64,000 bases of DNA from CAVRQM01 sp963838805. GTDB taxonomy: Bacteria; Pseudomonadota; Alphaproteobacteria; Acetobacterales; Acetobacteraceae. Below, piece by piece: positions 19,812-28,035 of the stretch. The notes under the pieces are model-generated. The model searched no databases, was not told where the DNA came from, and saw nothing but the letters and a program-made list of their open reading frames with translations. The stretch is taken from contig CAWISK010000014.1 in assembly GCA_963838805.1 (NCBI GenBank), positions 59,553 to 123,552 of the forward strand, given 5' to 3'. Made by a program: the position numbers and the translations under genes. Every line of letters starts with the position of its first letter. Position 1 is the stretch's first letter.

Positions 19812-20108
19812 TCAGTACCCGTAGCCCGGCGGGGGCGGCGGCGCGTAGTAGACGGGCGGCGGCGGCGGTTGCGGCGTGGTCGCGGCACCGCCTACCGCGC
19901 CGAGGGCGCCGCCGGCAAGCGCGCCAATCGCCGCACCGCGGCCACCGCCAGCGATGCCGCCGATCGCCGCTCCTGCTCCCGCGCCCAGCAACCCGCCTCC
20001 CACGGCGCGCTGACCCGGATCGTACGGGTTGGTGCAGGCGACCAGGCCCATCGGCGTGGCGAGGGCCAGGCCGATGGCGACGAGCCTGGAGCGGAGCGAG
20101 CGGGACAT
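19812..20108 (-). CDS. Glycine-zipper outer-membrane lipoprotein
   Basis: A 98-residue lipoprotein. Signal peptide MSRSLRSRLVAIGLALATPMG ends in the lipobox LVAC, after which TNPYDPGQRAV leads into a Gly/Ala zipper (GGGLLGAGAGAAIGG...GGALGAVGG) and a proline/tyrosine tail ending GYGY. Glycine-zipper (SlyB/YMGG-like) lipoproteins usually sit in the outer membrane. The role is unknown. Convergent with trpE, 29 bases apart. Confidence 0.85.
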   Translation of the reverse strand: MSRSLRSRLVAIGLALATPMGLVACTNPYDPGQRAVGGGLLGAGAGAAIGGIAGGGRGAAIGALAGGALGAVGGAATTPQPPPPPVYYAPPPPPGYGY

Positions 20109-20206
20109 CGTGGCAATCTCCTCAATCAGCATGGCCAAGCCACCATAACGACCCGGGTGCCGGGACGTTCCGCCCCCGCACCCGGATTTGGCTCAGACTT
20201 GCCTGC

Positions 20207-21100
20207 TCAGTGGATGGCGCCGTTGAGCAGGCTCGGGAAGAACAGGAAGTTGCTGACGCTACCGCCGCCATAGACGACGTTCTTGACCTGATCCACCGAT
20301 CGGGCAAAGGCGATGGAATTGCCATTGGCATCGGCGATGTGAGCCACCCGGTCGCTGTACGGCCCGATATCGTCCGGCGCGTGGGAGAGATGCCGGCGCA
20401 GCATCGAGACCTTGTTGGCGTCCTCTGTGAGGGAGCCGGGCCGCTGGATCAGGTTCGCCCGGATGGCGCCGCCGTGATAAGCCTCGACCGCCAGGATCCC
20501 GGCCGCCGCAGCCAGCACCGAGAGATCGCTCGTGAGATAGCCCGCGGCGCCGCTATAGGCGGATACGCCCACGTCCTCGAAGATGTATGCCCCGAGCAGG
20601 AAGCTCAACTCGTCCTGGAACGGGTTGAAGGTGCCGGTTGGACCCACGATGCCGGCGGCGCGGGCCAGCGTGGTGAAGCTGTTCAGCAGGTTGATGTTGG
20701 GTTCGGCCACCGCGGCGGAGCCGAGTGCCGAACGCAGGAACAGCACGTGGTTGTGTTCGTCCGTGGCGATGGAGTTGGCGATGGCGCGGATCGACGGCGT
20801 CATGAATGGCACCGCCGAGCCGCCCCAGGTGACACCGCCCTGTTTGCCGACGCCCGTGGTCTCGTTCGCGGGCAAGCCCATGCCTGTGGTGGCGCGCAGA
20901 TAGAACTCGGCCTCGAGATATTCGAGGTTCAGGGCGAAGTTCAGCACATCGGGAATCGAGGGTGCGCTCTGCGCCTGAGCGGGCACCAGCTTCGAGGTGA
21001 CGGCAAGGGCGGTGCCGAGGGCGGCGGCGCCGAGACCCGCGGTCTTCAGCAGGGAGCGGCGGTCGGGGCTGGAGGCAGAGCCGGTCTGGTCGAGGGGCAT
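20207..21100 (-). CDS. Tat-exported ferritin-like domain protein
   Basis: A 297-residue protein with a twin-arginine signal (DRRSLLKTAGLGAAALG, cleavage near AQA) and a ferritin-like four-helix domain of the desiccation-related PCC13-62 type. Helix motifs include LNFALNLEYLEAEFYLRA, IATDEHNHVLFLRSAL, ELSFLLGAYIFEDVGV and AAGILAVEAYHGGAIRA, whose Glu/His pairs would make the usual carboxylate site. The ATG 21100 follows a GAGAGCGAA ribosome site. About 225 bases upstream to the tRNA contain only GC-rich sequence with a short GGCGATCCCGGGATCGC palindrome. Possibly stress-related (inference). Confidence 0.85.
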   Translation of the reverse strand: MPLDQTGSASSPDRRSLLKTAGLGAAALGTALAVTSKLVPAQAQSAPSIPDVLNFALNLEYLEAEFYLRATTGMGLPANETTGVGKQGGVTWGGSAVPFMTPSIRAIANSIATDEHNHVLFLRSALGSAAVAEPNINLLNSFTTLARAAGIVGPTGTFNPFQDELSFLLGAYIFEDVGVSAYSGAAGYLTSDLSVLAAAAGILAVEAYHGGAIRANLIQRPGSLTEDANKVSMLRRHLSHAPDDIGPYSDRVAHIADANGNSIAFARSVDQVKNVVYGGGSVSNFLFFPSLLNGAIH

Positions 21101-21326
21101 TTCGCTCTCGCTTTTCTGATGGGATGCTTGGAGCGGCGTGCGGCGACGCCGGCGATCCCGGGATCGCATGGCCCATACGGGCCCCCTCGCCGGTTGGATG
21201 CGGCGCGGAGCGGGATTAGCGTTCACCGTGTGTTGAAGATGATGGCCGCTGGCCTGGAGTGACCTCCCGGCGGGACAGCACGCGGCTATCGCTCGCGGAC
21301 CGTCCGACACTGTCGGCCCAGATTTT

Positions 21327-21370
21327 CAAGTGCCTGACTTGGATTTGGCAAGTGCCTGACTTGGATTTGG
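21327..21370. repeat. Two perfect 22-bp tandem copies abutting tRNA-Pro
   Basis: Two adjacent identical 22-base units (21327-21348 and 21349-21370). Each holds the small inverted repeat CAAGT-GCCTG-ACTTG followed by GATTTGG. The second unit ends exactly on the complement of the tRNA CCA end. In transcript orientation this gives two successive weak hairpins immediately 3' of the tRNA. Confidence 0.9.
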
Positions 21371-21444
21371 TCGGAGCGGCGGGATTCGAACCCACGACCC
21401 CCAGTCCCCCAGACTGATGCGCTACCAGACTGCGCTACGCTCCG
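21368..21444 (-). tRNA. tRNA-Pro (anticodon GGG)
   Basis: A 77-base tRNA on the minus strand with encoded CCA. The acceptor stem CGGAGCG pairs with CGCTCCG. The D arm contains AGTCTGGTAGCGC, the T arm contains GGTTCGAATCC, and the anticodon loop CUGGGGG gives anticodon GGG, reading CCC/CCU proline codons. The 3' end coincides with a tandem repeat. Confidence 0.95.
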
Positions 21445-21484
21445 GCCCGAGGGTGGCTGTAGCAGTCGTGCGGCCGCCCCGCAA

Positions 21485-22078
21485 TCAGGGCAGGAGCGCC
21501 CGCAGGGCCTCGAGTTCGGTCAGGGCGTAGCGCAGCAGCGCGCGCAGCCGGGCGATCTCATCCGCCCGGCCGGAATCGTCAGCGAGGCGCGTCTCCTGCG
21601 CCGCTTCTGCAGCGGCACGGCGCGGCTCGGACGGGCGGGAGACGAGCCCCGGAATGGGTAGCTCCGGCTCGACGGACTCCCCGTGATCGTCGGTGGCGCG
21701 CTCGCCGGGCGCCGGTGGAGGGATGTTGTCGGACAACTTGCCGCCGCCCTCGCGCAGCAGGCGCTGCACGCCCTTGATCGTGTAGCCCTGGATGTAGAGA
21801 AGGTCGGAAATCCGCCGCAGCAGCGCGATGTCGTCCGGCCGGTAGTAGCGCCTGCCGCCGCCGCGCTTCAGCGGCCGCACCTGAGCGAACTTCGTCTCCC
21901 AGAAGCGCAGCACGTGCTGCGGAATGTGCAGATCGTCCGCCACCTCGCTGATGGTGCGAAAGGCGTTGGGCGCCTTTTTCAGCCGGCCGCGCGCATCCTC
22001 GGGGGCACCTGTCTCGTCGTCGCGATGTTCATCCGCTTGTGGCGCGTTCGGCCCTGCGGCGAGGGCGGTCGGTGTCAT
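21485..22078 (-). CDS. MerR-family transcriptional regulator
   Basis: A 197-residue DNA-binding protein. The winged-helix MerR domain spans about residues 42-112 (TISEVADDLHIPQHVLRFWETKF...GGGRRYYRPDDIALLRRISDLLYIQGYTIKGVQRLL). It belongs to the type that follows ihfA in alphaproteobacteria, with an acidic N-terminal extension and no Cys ligands for metals. Its start overlaps the ihfA stop as ATGA. The C-terminal half is low-complexity with a terminal helix. Targets unknown. Confidence 0.92.
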   Translation of the reverse strand: MTPTALAAGPNAPQADEHRDDETGAPEDARGRLKKAPNAFRTISEVADDLHIPQHVLRFWETKFAQVRPLKRGGGRRYYRPDDIALLRRISDLLYIQGYTIKGVQRLLREGGGKLSDNIPPPAPGERATDDHGESVEPELPIPGLVSRPSEPRRAAAEAAQETRLADDSGRADEIARLRALLRYALTELEALRALLP

Positions 22079-22392
22079 TCCTCATCCCCGCCGGCAGCCG
22101 GCGGCTGCACGTGGTTCACATGCGCCTTCAGCACCTGGCTTGGGCGGAACACCAGCACCCGCCGCGGGAGGATGGGAACCTCCACGCCGGTCTTCGGGTT
22201 GCGGCCCACACGGCGACCCTTCTGTCTCACAGAAAAAGTGCCGAACCCGCTGATCTTGACGGATTCCCCTGCCTCAAGGGCCGCCGCCACCCGGGCCAGC
22301 ACCGTCTCCAGCAAATCCGCCGATTCGTTGCGCGACAGGCCGACCTGGGCATAGATCGTCTCGGCCAGGTGGGCGCGCGTGACCGTCTTCAT
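22075..22392 (-). CDS. ihfA: Integration host factor alpha subunit
   Basis: DNA-bending nucleoid protein, 105 aa, acting as a heterodimer with IhfB. HU/IHF fold with helix TRAHLAETIYAQVGLSRNESADLLETVL and the DNA-intercalating beta arm around VGRNPKTGVEVPI. It lies 64 bases after fabH in the plsX-fabH-ihfA-merR order usual for this class. Confidence 0.97.
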   Translation of the reverse strand: MKTVTRAHLAETIYAQVGLSRNESADLLETVLARVAAALEAGESVKISGFGTFSVRQKGRRVGRNPKTGVEVPILPRRVLVFRPSQVLKAHVNHVQPPAAGGDEE

Positions 22393-22456
22393 CCGACAAC
22401 GCTAGGCAGCCGAGCCGGGCGCGTCAACAATCTTTGCAAAACAAGCCGTTGGATCG

Positions 22457-23440
22457 CTACAGCCGGATAACCGCCGAACCCCAGGTGAGGCCCCCGCCCA
22501 GCGCCTCCAGCACCAGAAGCTGGCCGCGCCGGATGCGGCCGTCGGCCACGCCGTCGGCCAGCGCCAGCGGGATCGAGGCGGCCGAGGTATTGGCATGGCG
22601 GTCCATCGTCAGGATCACCCGCTCCGCCGGCAGGCCGAGCTTGCGGCCGACGGCGTCGATGATACGCGCATTGGCCTGGTGCGGCACCAGCCAATCCACC
22701 GCGTCGATGGTCAGCCCGTTGGCCGCCAGCGCCTCCGACACCGAGCTGGCCAGCATGGCGACGGCGTGGCGGAACACCTCCCGCCCGTTCATCACCAGAT
22801 GGCCGGTGCGCTCCGGCAGGCCTACCGCCCCATCGACATACAGCAGGTCGCCGAGCCGCCCGTCCGCGTGCAGATGGGTGGACAGGATGCCACGATCCTC
22901 CGGCCCCGCGTCGCTGCCTGCGGTCAGCAGCACGGCACCTGCGCCGTCGCCGAACAGGACGCAGGTGCCCCGGTCCTGCCAGTTGAGGATGCGGGAATAG
23001 ACCTCCGAGCCGATCACCAGCACCGAGGCGACCTGCCCCGTGCGCAGCATCGCATCGGCGACCGACAGCCCGTAGACGAAGCCGCTGCACGCCGCCGCGA
23101 TGTCGAACCCGAAACCACCCGCCCCGAGTGCCGCCTGCACCCGGAGAGCCACGGCCGGGAATGCCTGATCGGGCGTCGCGGTCGCGACGATGACGGCACC
23201 CACGCCAGCCCCGTCGATCCCGGCATCGCGCAGCGCCGCGCGCGCCGCCTCGGTCGCCATGAAGGCGCAGGTCTCGTGCGGCTGGGCGATGTAGCGCTGG
23301 CGGATGCCTGTGCGCTCACGGATCCACGCATCCGAGGTGTCGATCGTGCGCGACAGTTCCTCGTTGCTGACCACCGTCTCGGGCAGGTAGCCGCCAATGC
23401 CCGCCACCACGGCGCGGTGCTGCGCGGCGCGGTCGCTCAC
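22457..23440 (-). CDS. fabH: Beta-ketoacyl-ACP synthase III
   Basis: Initiates fatty-acid synthesis by condensing acetyl-CoA with malonyl-ACP. The 327-residue product has the catalytic triad: Cys118 in DIAAACSGF, His in LVPHQANARI and Asn in DRHANTSAAS, plus the C-terminal GGGLTWGSAVIRL. The GTG start at 23440 overlaps the plsX stop (GTGA), indicating coupled translation. Confidence 0.97.
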   Translation of the reverse strand: MSDRAAQHRAVVAGIGGYLPETVVSNEELSRTIDTSDAWIRERTGIRQRYIAQPHETCAFMATEAARAALRDAGIDGAGVGAVIVATATPDQAFPAVALRVQAALGAGGFGFDIAAACSGFVYGLSVADAMLRTGQVASVLVIGSEVYSRILNWQDRGTCVLFGDGAGAVLLTAGSDAGPEDRGILSTHLHADGRLGDLLYVDGAVGLPERTGHLVMNGREVFRHAVAMLASSVSEALAANGLTIDAVDWLVPHQANARIIDAVGRKLGLPAERVILTMDRHANTSAASIPLALADGVADGRIRRGQLLVLEALGGGLTWGSAVIRL

Positions 23441-24465
23441 GCGGCACTCGGCAGGCCGGCGATGCGGCTCAGACCCTCGCGGATGCGTTCGTCGAAACGA
23501 TGGATCACCATGTCCATCGCTACATCGACGGCATGCGCGAACCCCTGCGCGTCGGTGCCTCCGTGCGATTTCACGACCACGCCGTTCAGGCCGAGCATCA
23601 CGGCGCCGTTGTAGCGCCGCGGATCGAGCCATTCGCGCAGGCGGTCGAGCCCCGGACGCGCCAGCAGATAGGCGAGACGGGCCGACAGCGACGACGAAAA
23701 CACCTGGCGCAGCAGCCCGCCCATCAGCCGTAGCGCGCCCTCGCCCGTCTTGAGGGCGACGTTGCCGGTGAACCCGTCGGTCACGACGACATCCGTGGTG
23801 CCTGCAGCAATGTCGTGCCCCTCGACAAAGCCGTGGAATTGCGGTGCCAGATGGCTGTTGCGCAAGACCTGGGCCGCGTCGCGCAGCCGCTCGTCGCCTT
23901 TCAGCTCCTCCGACCCCACGTTCAGCAGCCCGATGGAGGGCGCGGTCAATCCCAGCACGGTGCGCGCGAACACGTCGCCCATGATGGCGAATTCCACCAG
24001 ATTGCGGCTGTCGCAGGTCACGTTGGCGCCGAGATCGAGCATCACGATATCGCCGCGCGCCGACGGGCCGATGGCGGCCATCGCCGGCCGGTCGATCCCC
24101 GGCAGGGTCTTCAGCACGATCTTGGCCAGGGTGAGCAGCGCTCCGGTGTTCCCGGCGCTGACGACACCCGCCGCCTCGCCCTCGGCCACGGCGTCGATCG
24201 CGACGCGCATCGAGGCGCCGCGCAGGCGCAGCGCCGCGGTGGGTTTCATGTCGCCCGGGATGGTCTCGGCGGCATGACGAACGGTGCAGGCGGCGGCGGC
24301 CCTGCGTGATCGGGCCAGCAATGGCCGCAGCCTGGCCTCGTCACCGATGAGCAGGAAACGTGCGGCGGGATGACGCTCGGCGGCGGTGGACATGCCCGCC
24401 ACCACCATGTCCGGCGCGTGATCGCCACCCATCGCGTCCACGGCCAGCGCGAACCCGTCGCTCAA
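23437..24465 (-). CDS. plsX: Phosphate acyltransferase PlsX
   Basis: Makes acyl-phosphate from acyl-ACP, the first step of the PlsX/PlsY phospholipid route. The 342 aa have the N-terminal AVDAMGGDHAP motif, SAGNTGALLTLA and VVTDGFTGNVALKTGEG. It is followed by fabH with a 4-base overlap and preceded by rpmF by 21 bases, the conserved yceD-rpmF-plsX-fabH linkage. Confidence 0.97.
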   Translation of the reverse strand: MSDGFALAVDAMGGDHAPDMVVAGMSTAAERHPAARFLLIGDEARLRPLLARSRRAAAACTVRHAAETIPGDMKPTAALRLRGASMRVAIDAVAEGEAAGVVSAGNTGALLTLAKIVLKTLPGIDRPAMAAIGPSARGDIVMLDLGANVTCDSRNLVEFAIMGDVFARTVLGLTAPSIGLLNVGSEELKGDERLRDAAQVLRNSHLAPQFHGFVEGHDIAAGTTDVVVTDGFTGNVALKTGEGALRLMGGLLRQVFSSSLSARLAYLLARPGLDRLREWLDPRRYNGAVMLGLNGVVVKSHGGTDAQGFAHAVDVAMDMVIHRFDERIREGLSRIAGLPSAA

Positions 24466-24486
24466 GGTGCGATCCTCACACGCGGA

Positions 24487-24690
24487 TCAGGCGCGGACCG
24501 CTCCCTTCAGCGCGCGGCCGGCGGCCACGATCTCGCGCCCGTCATAGTGGCCGCAATGGCTGCATACGTGATGCGGGCGCTTCAGCTCGCCGCAATTGGG
24601 ACACTCCGCGTGTGCTTCCACCCGCAGCGCCTCATGGCTGCGACGCATGCCGCGCCGCGATGGCGAGGTCTTCTTCTTCGGTACAGCCAT
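24487..24690 (-). CDS. rpmF: Ribosomal protein bL32
   Basis: 67-residue large-subunit protein. N-terminal MAVPKKKTSPSRRGMRRSH is characteristic. It is a zinc-ribbon (C+) version with C30-x2-C33 and C43-x2-C46. The 154 bases between yceD and rpmF are gene-free and may hold a promoter; I cannot point to one. Confidence 0.98.
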   Translation of the reverse strand: MAVPKKKTSPSRRGMRRSHEALRVEAHAECPNCGELKRPHHVCSHCGHYDGREIVAAGRALKGAVRA

Positions 24691-24844
24691 GGGACCACGC
24701 CCCTCCAGTCTGTGTGCCGCGCCGCTCCAGACCCGCTCCCGGCGGGTGGCGTGCGGTCACGATACGGAATATCGCAAGGCGCGGCCTCTAGCAGAGGGGG
24801 AATCCCGCCGCAAGTGACGGCCGCGCCACGCGCGTCAGCCATGC

Positions 24845-25357
24845 CTAACGCTTCGGGCGCCTCGGCGCCAGTCCGGCGAACGGATGCTCGGACACGGCTG
24901 CGCGGTCCGCCTCCGGCAAGGCCGCCCCCGGCCGGCGCGGATAGGGGTCGAGCCCCAGCGCCAGTTGCTCCACCGCGGCCTCGCCCAAATCGATCACGCC
25001 GGCGGTGCAAGGCACCTCGTCGATGGCCAACGGATCGTTCTCGTTCTCTCTTTCGGTTCCGGCGGGGACGAACAGGACCTTGAAATCCTCGCGGAGCTCG
25101 GTCTCGAATGGCTCCAGGCTGACCACGCACTCCTGGACGATCCGCGCCTGGAGCATACCCCGTGCCGCGACGCGATCCCCGTCCCGACGCAGGGCAAATC
25201 GGCAGGAGAGCAACTCCACCGCCGGAAGGCGCAGTCGGACCGCGATGGCGGCGCACTCGGTCGCGTTCGCCTCGATCGTGTGTTCGGACTCCTCCTGGCC
25301 GAGCCGATACAGCGGCAGCGGGCGCGCGAACTCCGGCGGCGGCTGGGCCGGAATCAT
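24845..25357 (-). CDS. yceD: YceD/DUF177 family protein
   Basis: A 170-residue protein of the DUF177 family, associated with 23S rRNA/large-subunit accumulation in bacteria and plastids. Family features are the LSCRFALRRDGDRVAARGMLQARIVQECVVSLEP core, the acidic IDEVPCTAGVIDLGEAAVEQLALGLDPYPRRPGA segment and the terminal PFAGLAPRR. The start overlaps the stop of the upstream gene (ATGA). Intact. Confidence 0.93.
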   Translation of the reverse strand: MIPAQPPPEFARPLPLYRLGQEESEHTIEANATECAAIAVRLRLPAVELLSCRFALRRDGDRVAARGMLQARIVQECVVSLEPFETELREDFKVLFVPAGTERENENDPLAIDEVPCTAGVIDLGEAAVEQLALGLDPYPRRPGAALPEADRAAVSEHPFAGLAPRRPKR

Positions 25358-25893
25358 GCGGCAAGCAACTCCGGCGCCAGAAAATCGGCCTGCCCGCGAG
25401 CCAGAACCGAATTGTCCTGCGCCGTGAGATGGCGGTCCTGTGCCAACGCGATAGTCGCGAGCCGCGATGCCGGAGCCAATGCCTGTGGATCGCGCCAGAC
25501 GTTGCGCGACAAGGCGGCGGCGAGGCCGGCAGCGTCGCCGGCGGCGATCGGAGCCCGATAGGCTGCCGCCCGCCCGTGGAAGGCCTCCCACATTGCGCGG
25601 ACCCGCTTGCCCACCCCCAGGTCGCCCACCCCCATTTCGCGCAGGTTCAGGTCCATGTCCGAGAACATTGCATCGAAGACCGCCTGTGCCAGGGCCGGTC
25701 CCGAGCGCGGCACGCCCTGCAGCCGGCGGATCAGCAGAAACGTGTGCAGCCCCACCAGGTCGAACCGGCCATCCAGCGTGTCCGGCACGCCGAGTTCGCG
25801 ATAGAAGAACGGCGCGCGCGCGGCCGCTACCGCCGCGCAATAAAGTTCGTGTGCAACGCGCTCATGGCGACGCGGGCGGACAAATCCCAGCAC
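25354..25893 (-). CDS. Ubiquinol-cytochrome c chaperone (CBP3-like)
   Basis: A 179-residue protein resembling the Cbp3/UQCC family, which helps cytochrome b synthesis and bc1 assembly in mitochondria; the bacterial role is inferred. The family segment runs RELGVPDTLDGRFDLVGLHTFLLIRRL...ALAQAVFDAMFSDMDLNLREMGVGDLGVGKRVRAMWEAFHGR. GTG 25893 is preferred because it follows GGGAGAG and lies just before the conserved start. First gene of the yceD-rpmF-plsX-fabH-ihfA-merR series; divergent from bamE by 166 bases. Confidence 0.9.
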   Translation of the reverse strand: MLGFVRPRRHERVAHELYCAAVAAARAPFFYRELGVPDTLDGRFDLVGLHTFLLIRRLQGVPRSGPALAQAVFDAMFSDMDLNLREMGVGDLGVGKRVRAMWEAFHGRAAAYRAPIAAGDAAGLAAALSRNVWRDPQALAPASRLATIALAQDRHLTAQDNSVLARGQADFLAPELLAA

Positions 25894-26059
25894 ATTCGCT
25901 CTCCCGGGGTGCCGCGAGCAGGCCAATCCTGCTTGGCGGCGACAGCCTGATCGGCCAAATTGACAGGCACGGTCCAGCGTGACAGGCCCTTATGTCTGCG
26001 CCCGGGCCGCCCCGGTCAACCGCCGCCGTCATGCGTCACTCGTTCGCCAGCCAAGGATC

Positions 26060-26597
26060 ATGCGCTTGCCCTCGACCACCCCACGGCTGTTTCGCCTGCT
26101 CCCGGCCGCGCTGCTGGCCCTGGGCTCGGCCCCAGGCCTCAGCGCCTGCTCGCAGCCCGCCTTCATGTCCTTCGCGCCGCAATTGCGCGGCAACAAGGTG
26201 GACCAGGACGCGGTCGCGCAACTGGTGCCGGGCACCACGACGCGTACCGACGTGACGGCCCTGCTCGGCTCGCCCACCGCCCGTGCGACGTTCGATGACA
26301 ATCAGTGGATCTACATCTCCGAGGTCACGACCCCCGTGATCGCCGGCACCAACGACGTACATCAGCCAGCAGGTCTATCTGCTGACCTTCAACCAGAGCG
26401 GCGTGCTCGAGAGGATCGAGCACAAGACGAAGAAGGACGGCCTGCCGGTCAGCGTGGTCGCCCGCACAACCCCCTCGCCGGGCAGCAGCGCCAGCTTCAT
26501 GCAGCAATTGCTGGGTAATGTCGGCAAGCTCAACCCGGCCGGCGCCCTAGGCGACACCGGCGCGCAGGGCACCGCCACCAATCCGGGTAATTTCTGA
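26060..26597 (+). CDS. bamE: BamE/SmpA outer-membrane assembly lipoprotein, one frameshift
   Basis: Lipoprotein partner of the BAM complex, about 178 aa after repair. A signal peptide ends in the lipobox LSAC; the fold shows GNKVDQDAVAQLVPGTTTRTDVTALLGSPTARATFDDNQWIYIS, then after one extra base near 26354 QQVYLLTFNQSGVLERIEHKT. The C-terminal tail is Gly/Ala-rich. It is divergent from the CBP3-like gene, and an MFS gene follows by 24 bases. Confidence 0.92.
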
Positions 26598-26621
26598 ACG
26601 GGGGACGAGACCACGCCAGAA

Positions 26622-28025
26622 GTGGCGTCTGTCGGGCCGTCTGACGAGCTTCGGCGGGCGTCCCCATCCGAGGTGCCGATCGGGGATCTGGTGGACGGGA
26701 TTCCGGTTCCCCAGCGCTACTGGGCCATCCTGACGATTGGCCTCGCGGTCGGCATGGCGGTCATGGACGGAGCCATCGCCAACATCGCGCTGCCGACGAT
26801 CGCGCGCGACGTGCATGCCACCGCTGCCGCGTCGATCTGGGTGGTCAACGCGTACCAGCTTGTCGTGACGATCTCGTTGCTGCCACTCGCGTCGCTCGGC
26901 GAGATCTATGGCTACCGGCGGGTGTACCAGACCGGCCTTGCGGTGTTCACGCTGGCGTCGCTGGCGTGCGCGCTGTCCAATTCGCTGGTCACGCTCACGC
27001 TCGCGCGCATCCTGCAGGGACTTGGCGCCGCCGGTATCATGAGCGTGAACAGCGCGCTGACCCGGTTCGTGTATCCAAGGGCGCTGCTCGGACGAGGCAT
27101 GGGCGTGAACGCCCTGGTTGCCGCTGTCTCCTCCGCGATTGGGCCGACCGTGGCGGCGGGCATCCTGTCCGTCGCCTCCTGGCCCTGGTTGTTCGCGGTC
27201 AATGTGCCGGCGGGCGTCATCGCGCTCACGATCGCCGCCAGGTCGCTTCCGGCGACGCCGCGCGCGCCGCACCGCTTCGATGTCATCAGCGCCGGTTTGA
27301 ACGCGCTTGCCTTCGGGCTGCTGATCACCTCGATCGACGGGCTGGCGCACCGCCAGAGTCCGCTGGCGATCGGTGCCGCACTGGCGGCGGCGGTGGCGGC
27401 CGGCTACGTCCTGGTGCGCCGGCAGCTTGAGCAGACCTCGCCGTTGCTGCCCGTCGACCTGTTGCGGATTCCTCTGTTCCGCCTGTCCATCGCCACATCG
27501 ATCTGTTCGTTCGCGGCGCAGATGCTGGCCTTTGTGGCGCTGCCTTTCTACATGGAATCCGTGCTTGGCCGGACGGCAGTGCAGACCGGATTGCTGATGA
27601 CGCCGTGGCCGCTGACCACGGCTGTCGTGGCACCGATCGCCGGCCGCCTGGCAGACCGCTATTCGGCGGGGCTTCTCGGCGGCATCGGGCTGGCTGTCTT
27701 TGCCGTGGGTCTCGCACTGCTCGCGGGCCTGCCCCCGCACGCCTCGACGGTGCCCATCGTCTGGCGGATGGCGGTGTGCGGCATGGGCTTCGGCCTGTTC
27801 CAGTCACCAAACAACCGCGCCATCATCGGCTCCGCGCCGCGACGCCGCAGCGGCGGCGCCAGCGGGATGCTGGGCACCGCGCGGCTGCTCGGGCAGACCA
27901 CCGGCGCCGCCTTCGTGGCGCTCATCTTCAGCGCCTTTGCCTCCAGTGGCACCACCGTGGCACTGATGGCGGCAGCGGCGGTGGCCGCCGCCGCCGCCGG
28001 GGTGAGCTGCTTGCGGCTGCGGTAA
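26622..28025 (+). CDS. MFS drug-efflux-type transporter (DHA2-like, 14 TMS)
   Basis: A 467-residue inner-membrane proton antiporter of the 14-helix DHA2 group. Motif A-like sequence GEIYGYRRVYQ follows helix 2, motif C-like GPTVAAGILSVASWPWLFAVNVP lies in helix 5, and helices pack through to AAGVSCLRLR. GTG 26622 is used; a GTG at 26672 is also possible, with a ribosome site hard to pick. Substrate unknown. It probably shares a transcript with bamE. Confidence 0.88.
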   Translation: MASVGPSDELRRASPSEVPIGDLVDGIPVPQRYWAILTIGLAVGMAVMDGAIANIALPTIARDVHATAAASIWVVNAYQLVVTISLLPLASLGEIYGYRRVYQTGLAVFTLASLACALSNSLVTLTLARILQGLGAAGIMSVNSALTRFVYPRALLGRGMGVNALVAAVSSAIGPTVAAGILSVASWPWLFAVNVPAGVIALTIAARSLPATPRAPHRFDVISAGLNALAFGLLITSIDGLAHRQSPLAIGAALAAAVAAGYVLVRRQLEQTSPLLPVDLLRIPLFRLSIATSICSFAAQMLAFVALPFYMESVLGRTAVQTGLLMTPWPLTTAVVAPIAGRLADRYSAGLLGGIGLAVFAVGLALLAGLPPHASTVPIVWRMAVCGMGFGLFQSPNNRAIIGSAPRRRSGGASGMLGTARLLGQTTGAAFVALIFSAFASSGTTVALMAAAAVAAAAAGVSCLRLR

Positions 28026-28035
28026 TCCCGGACCG

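Noticed and set aside
21200..21370. CRISPR-like repeats near tRNA-Pro
   Set aside because: Just two adjacent 22-base units without spacers and no cas genes anywhere in the window.
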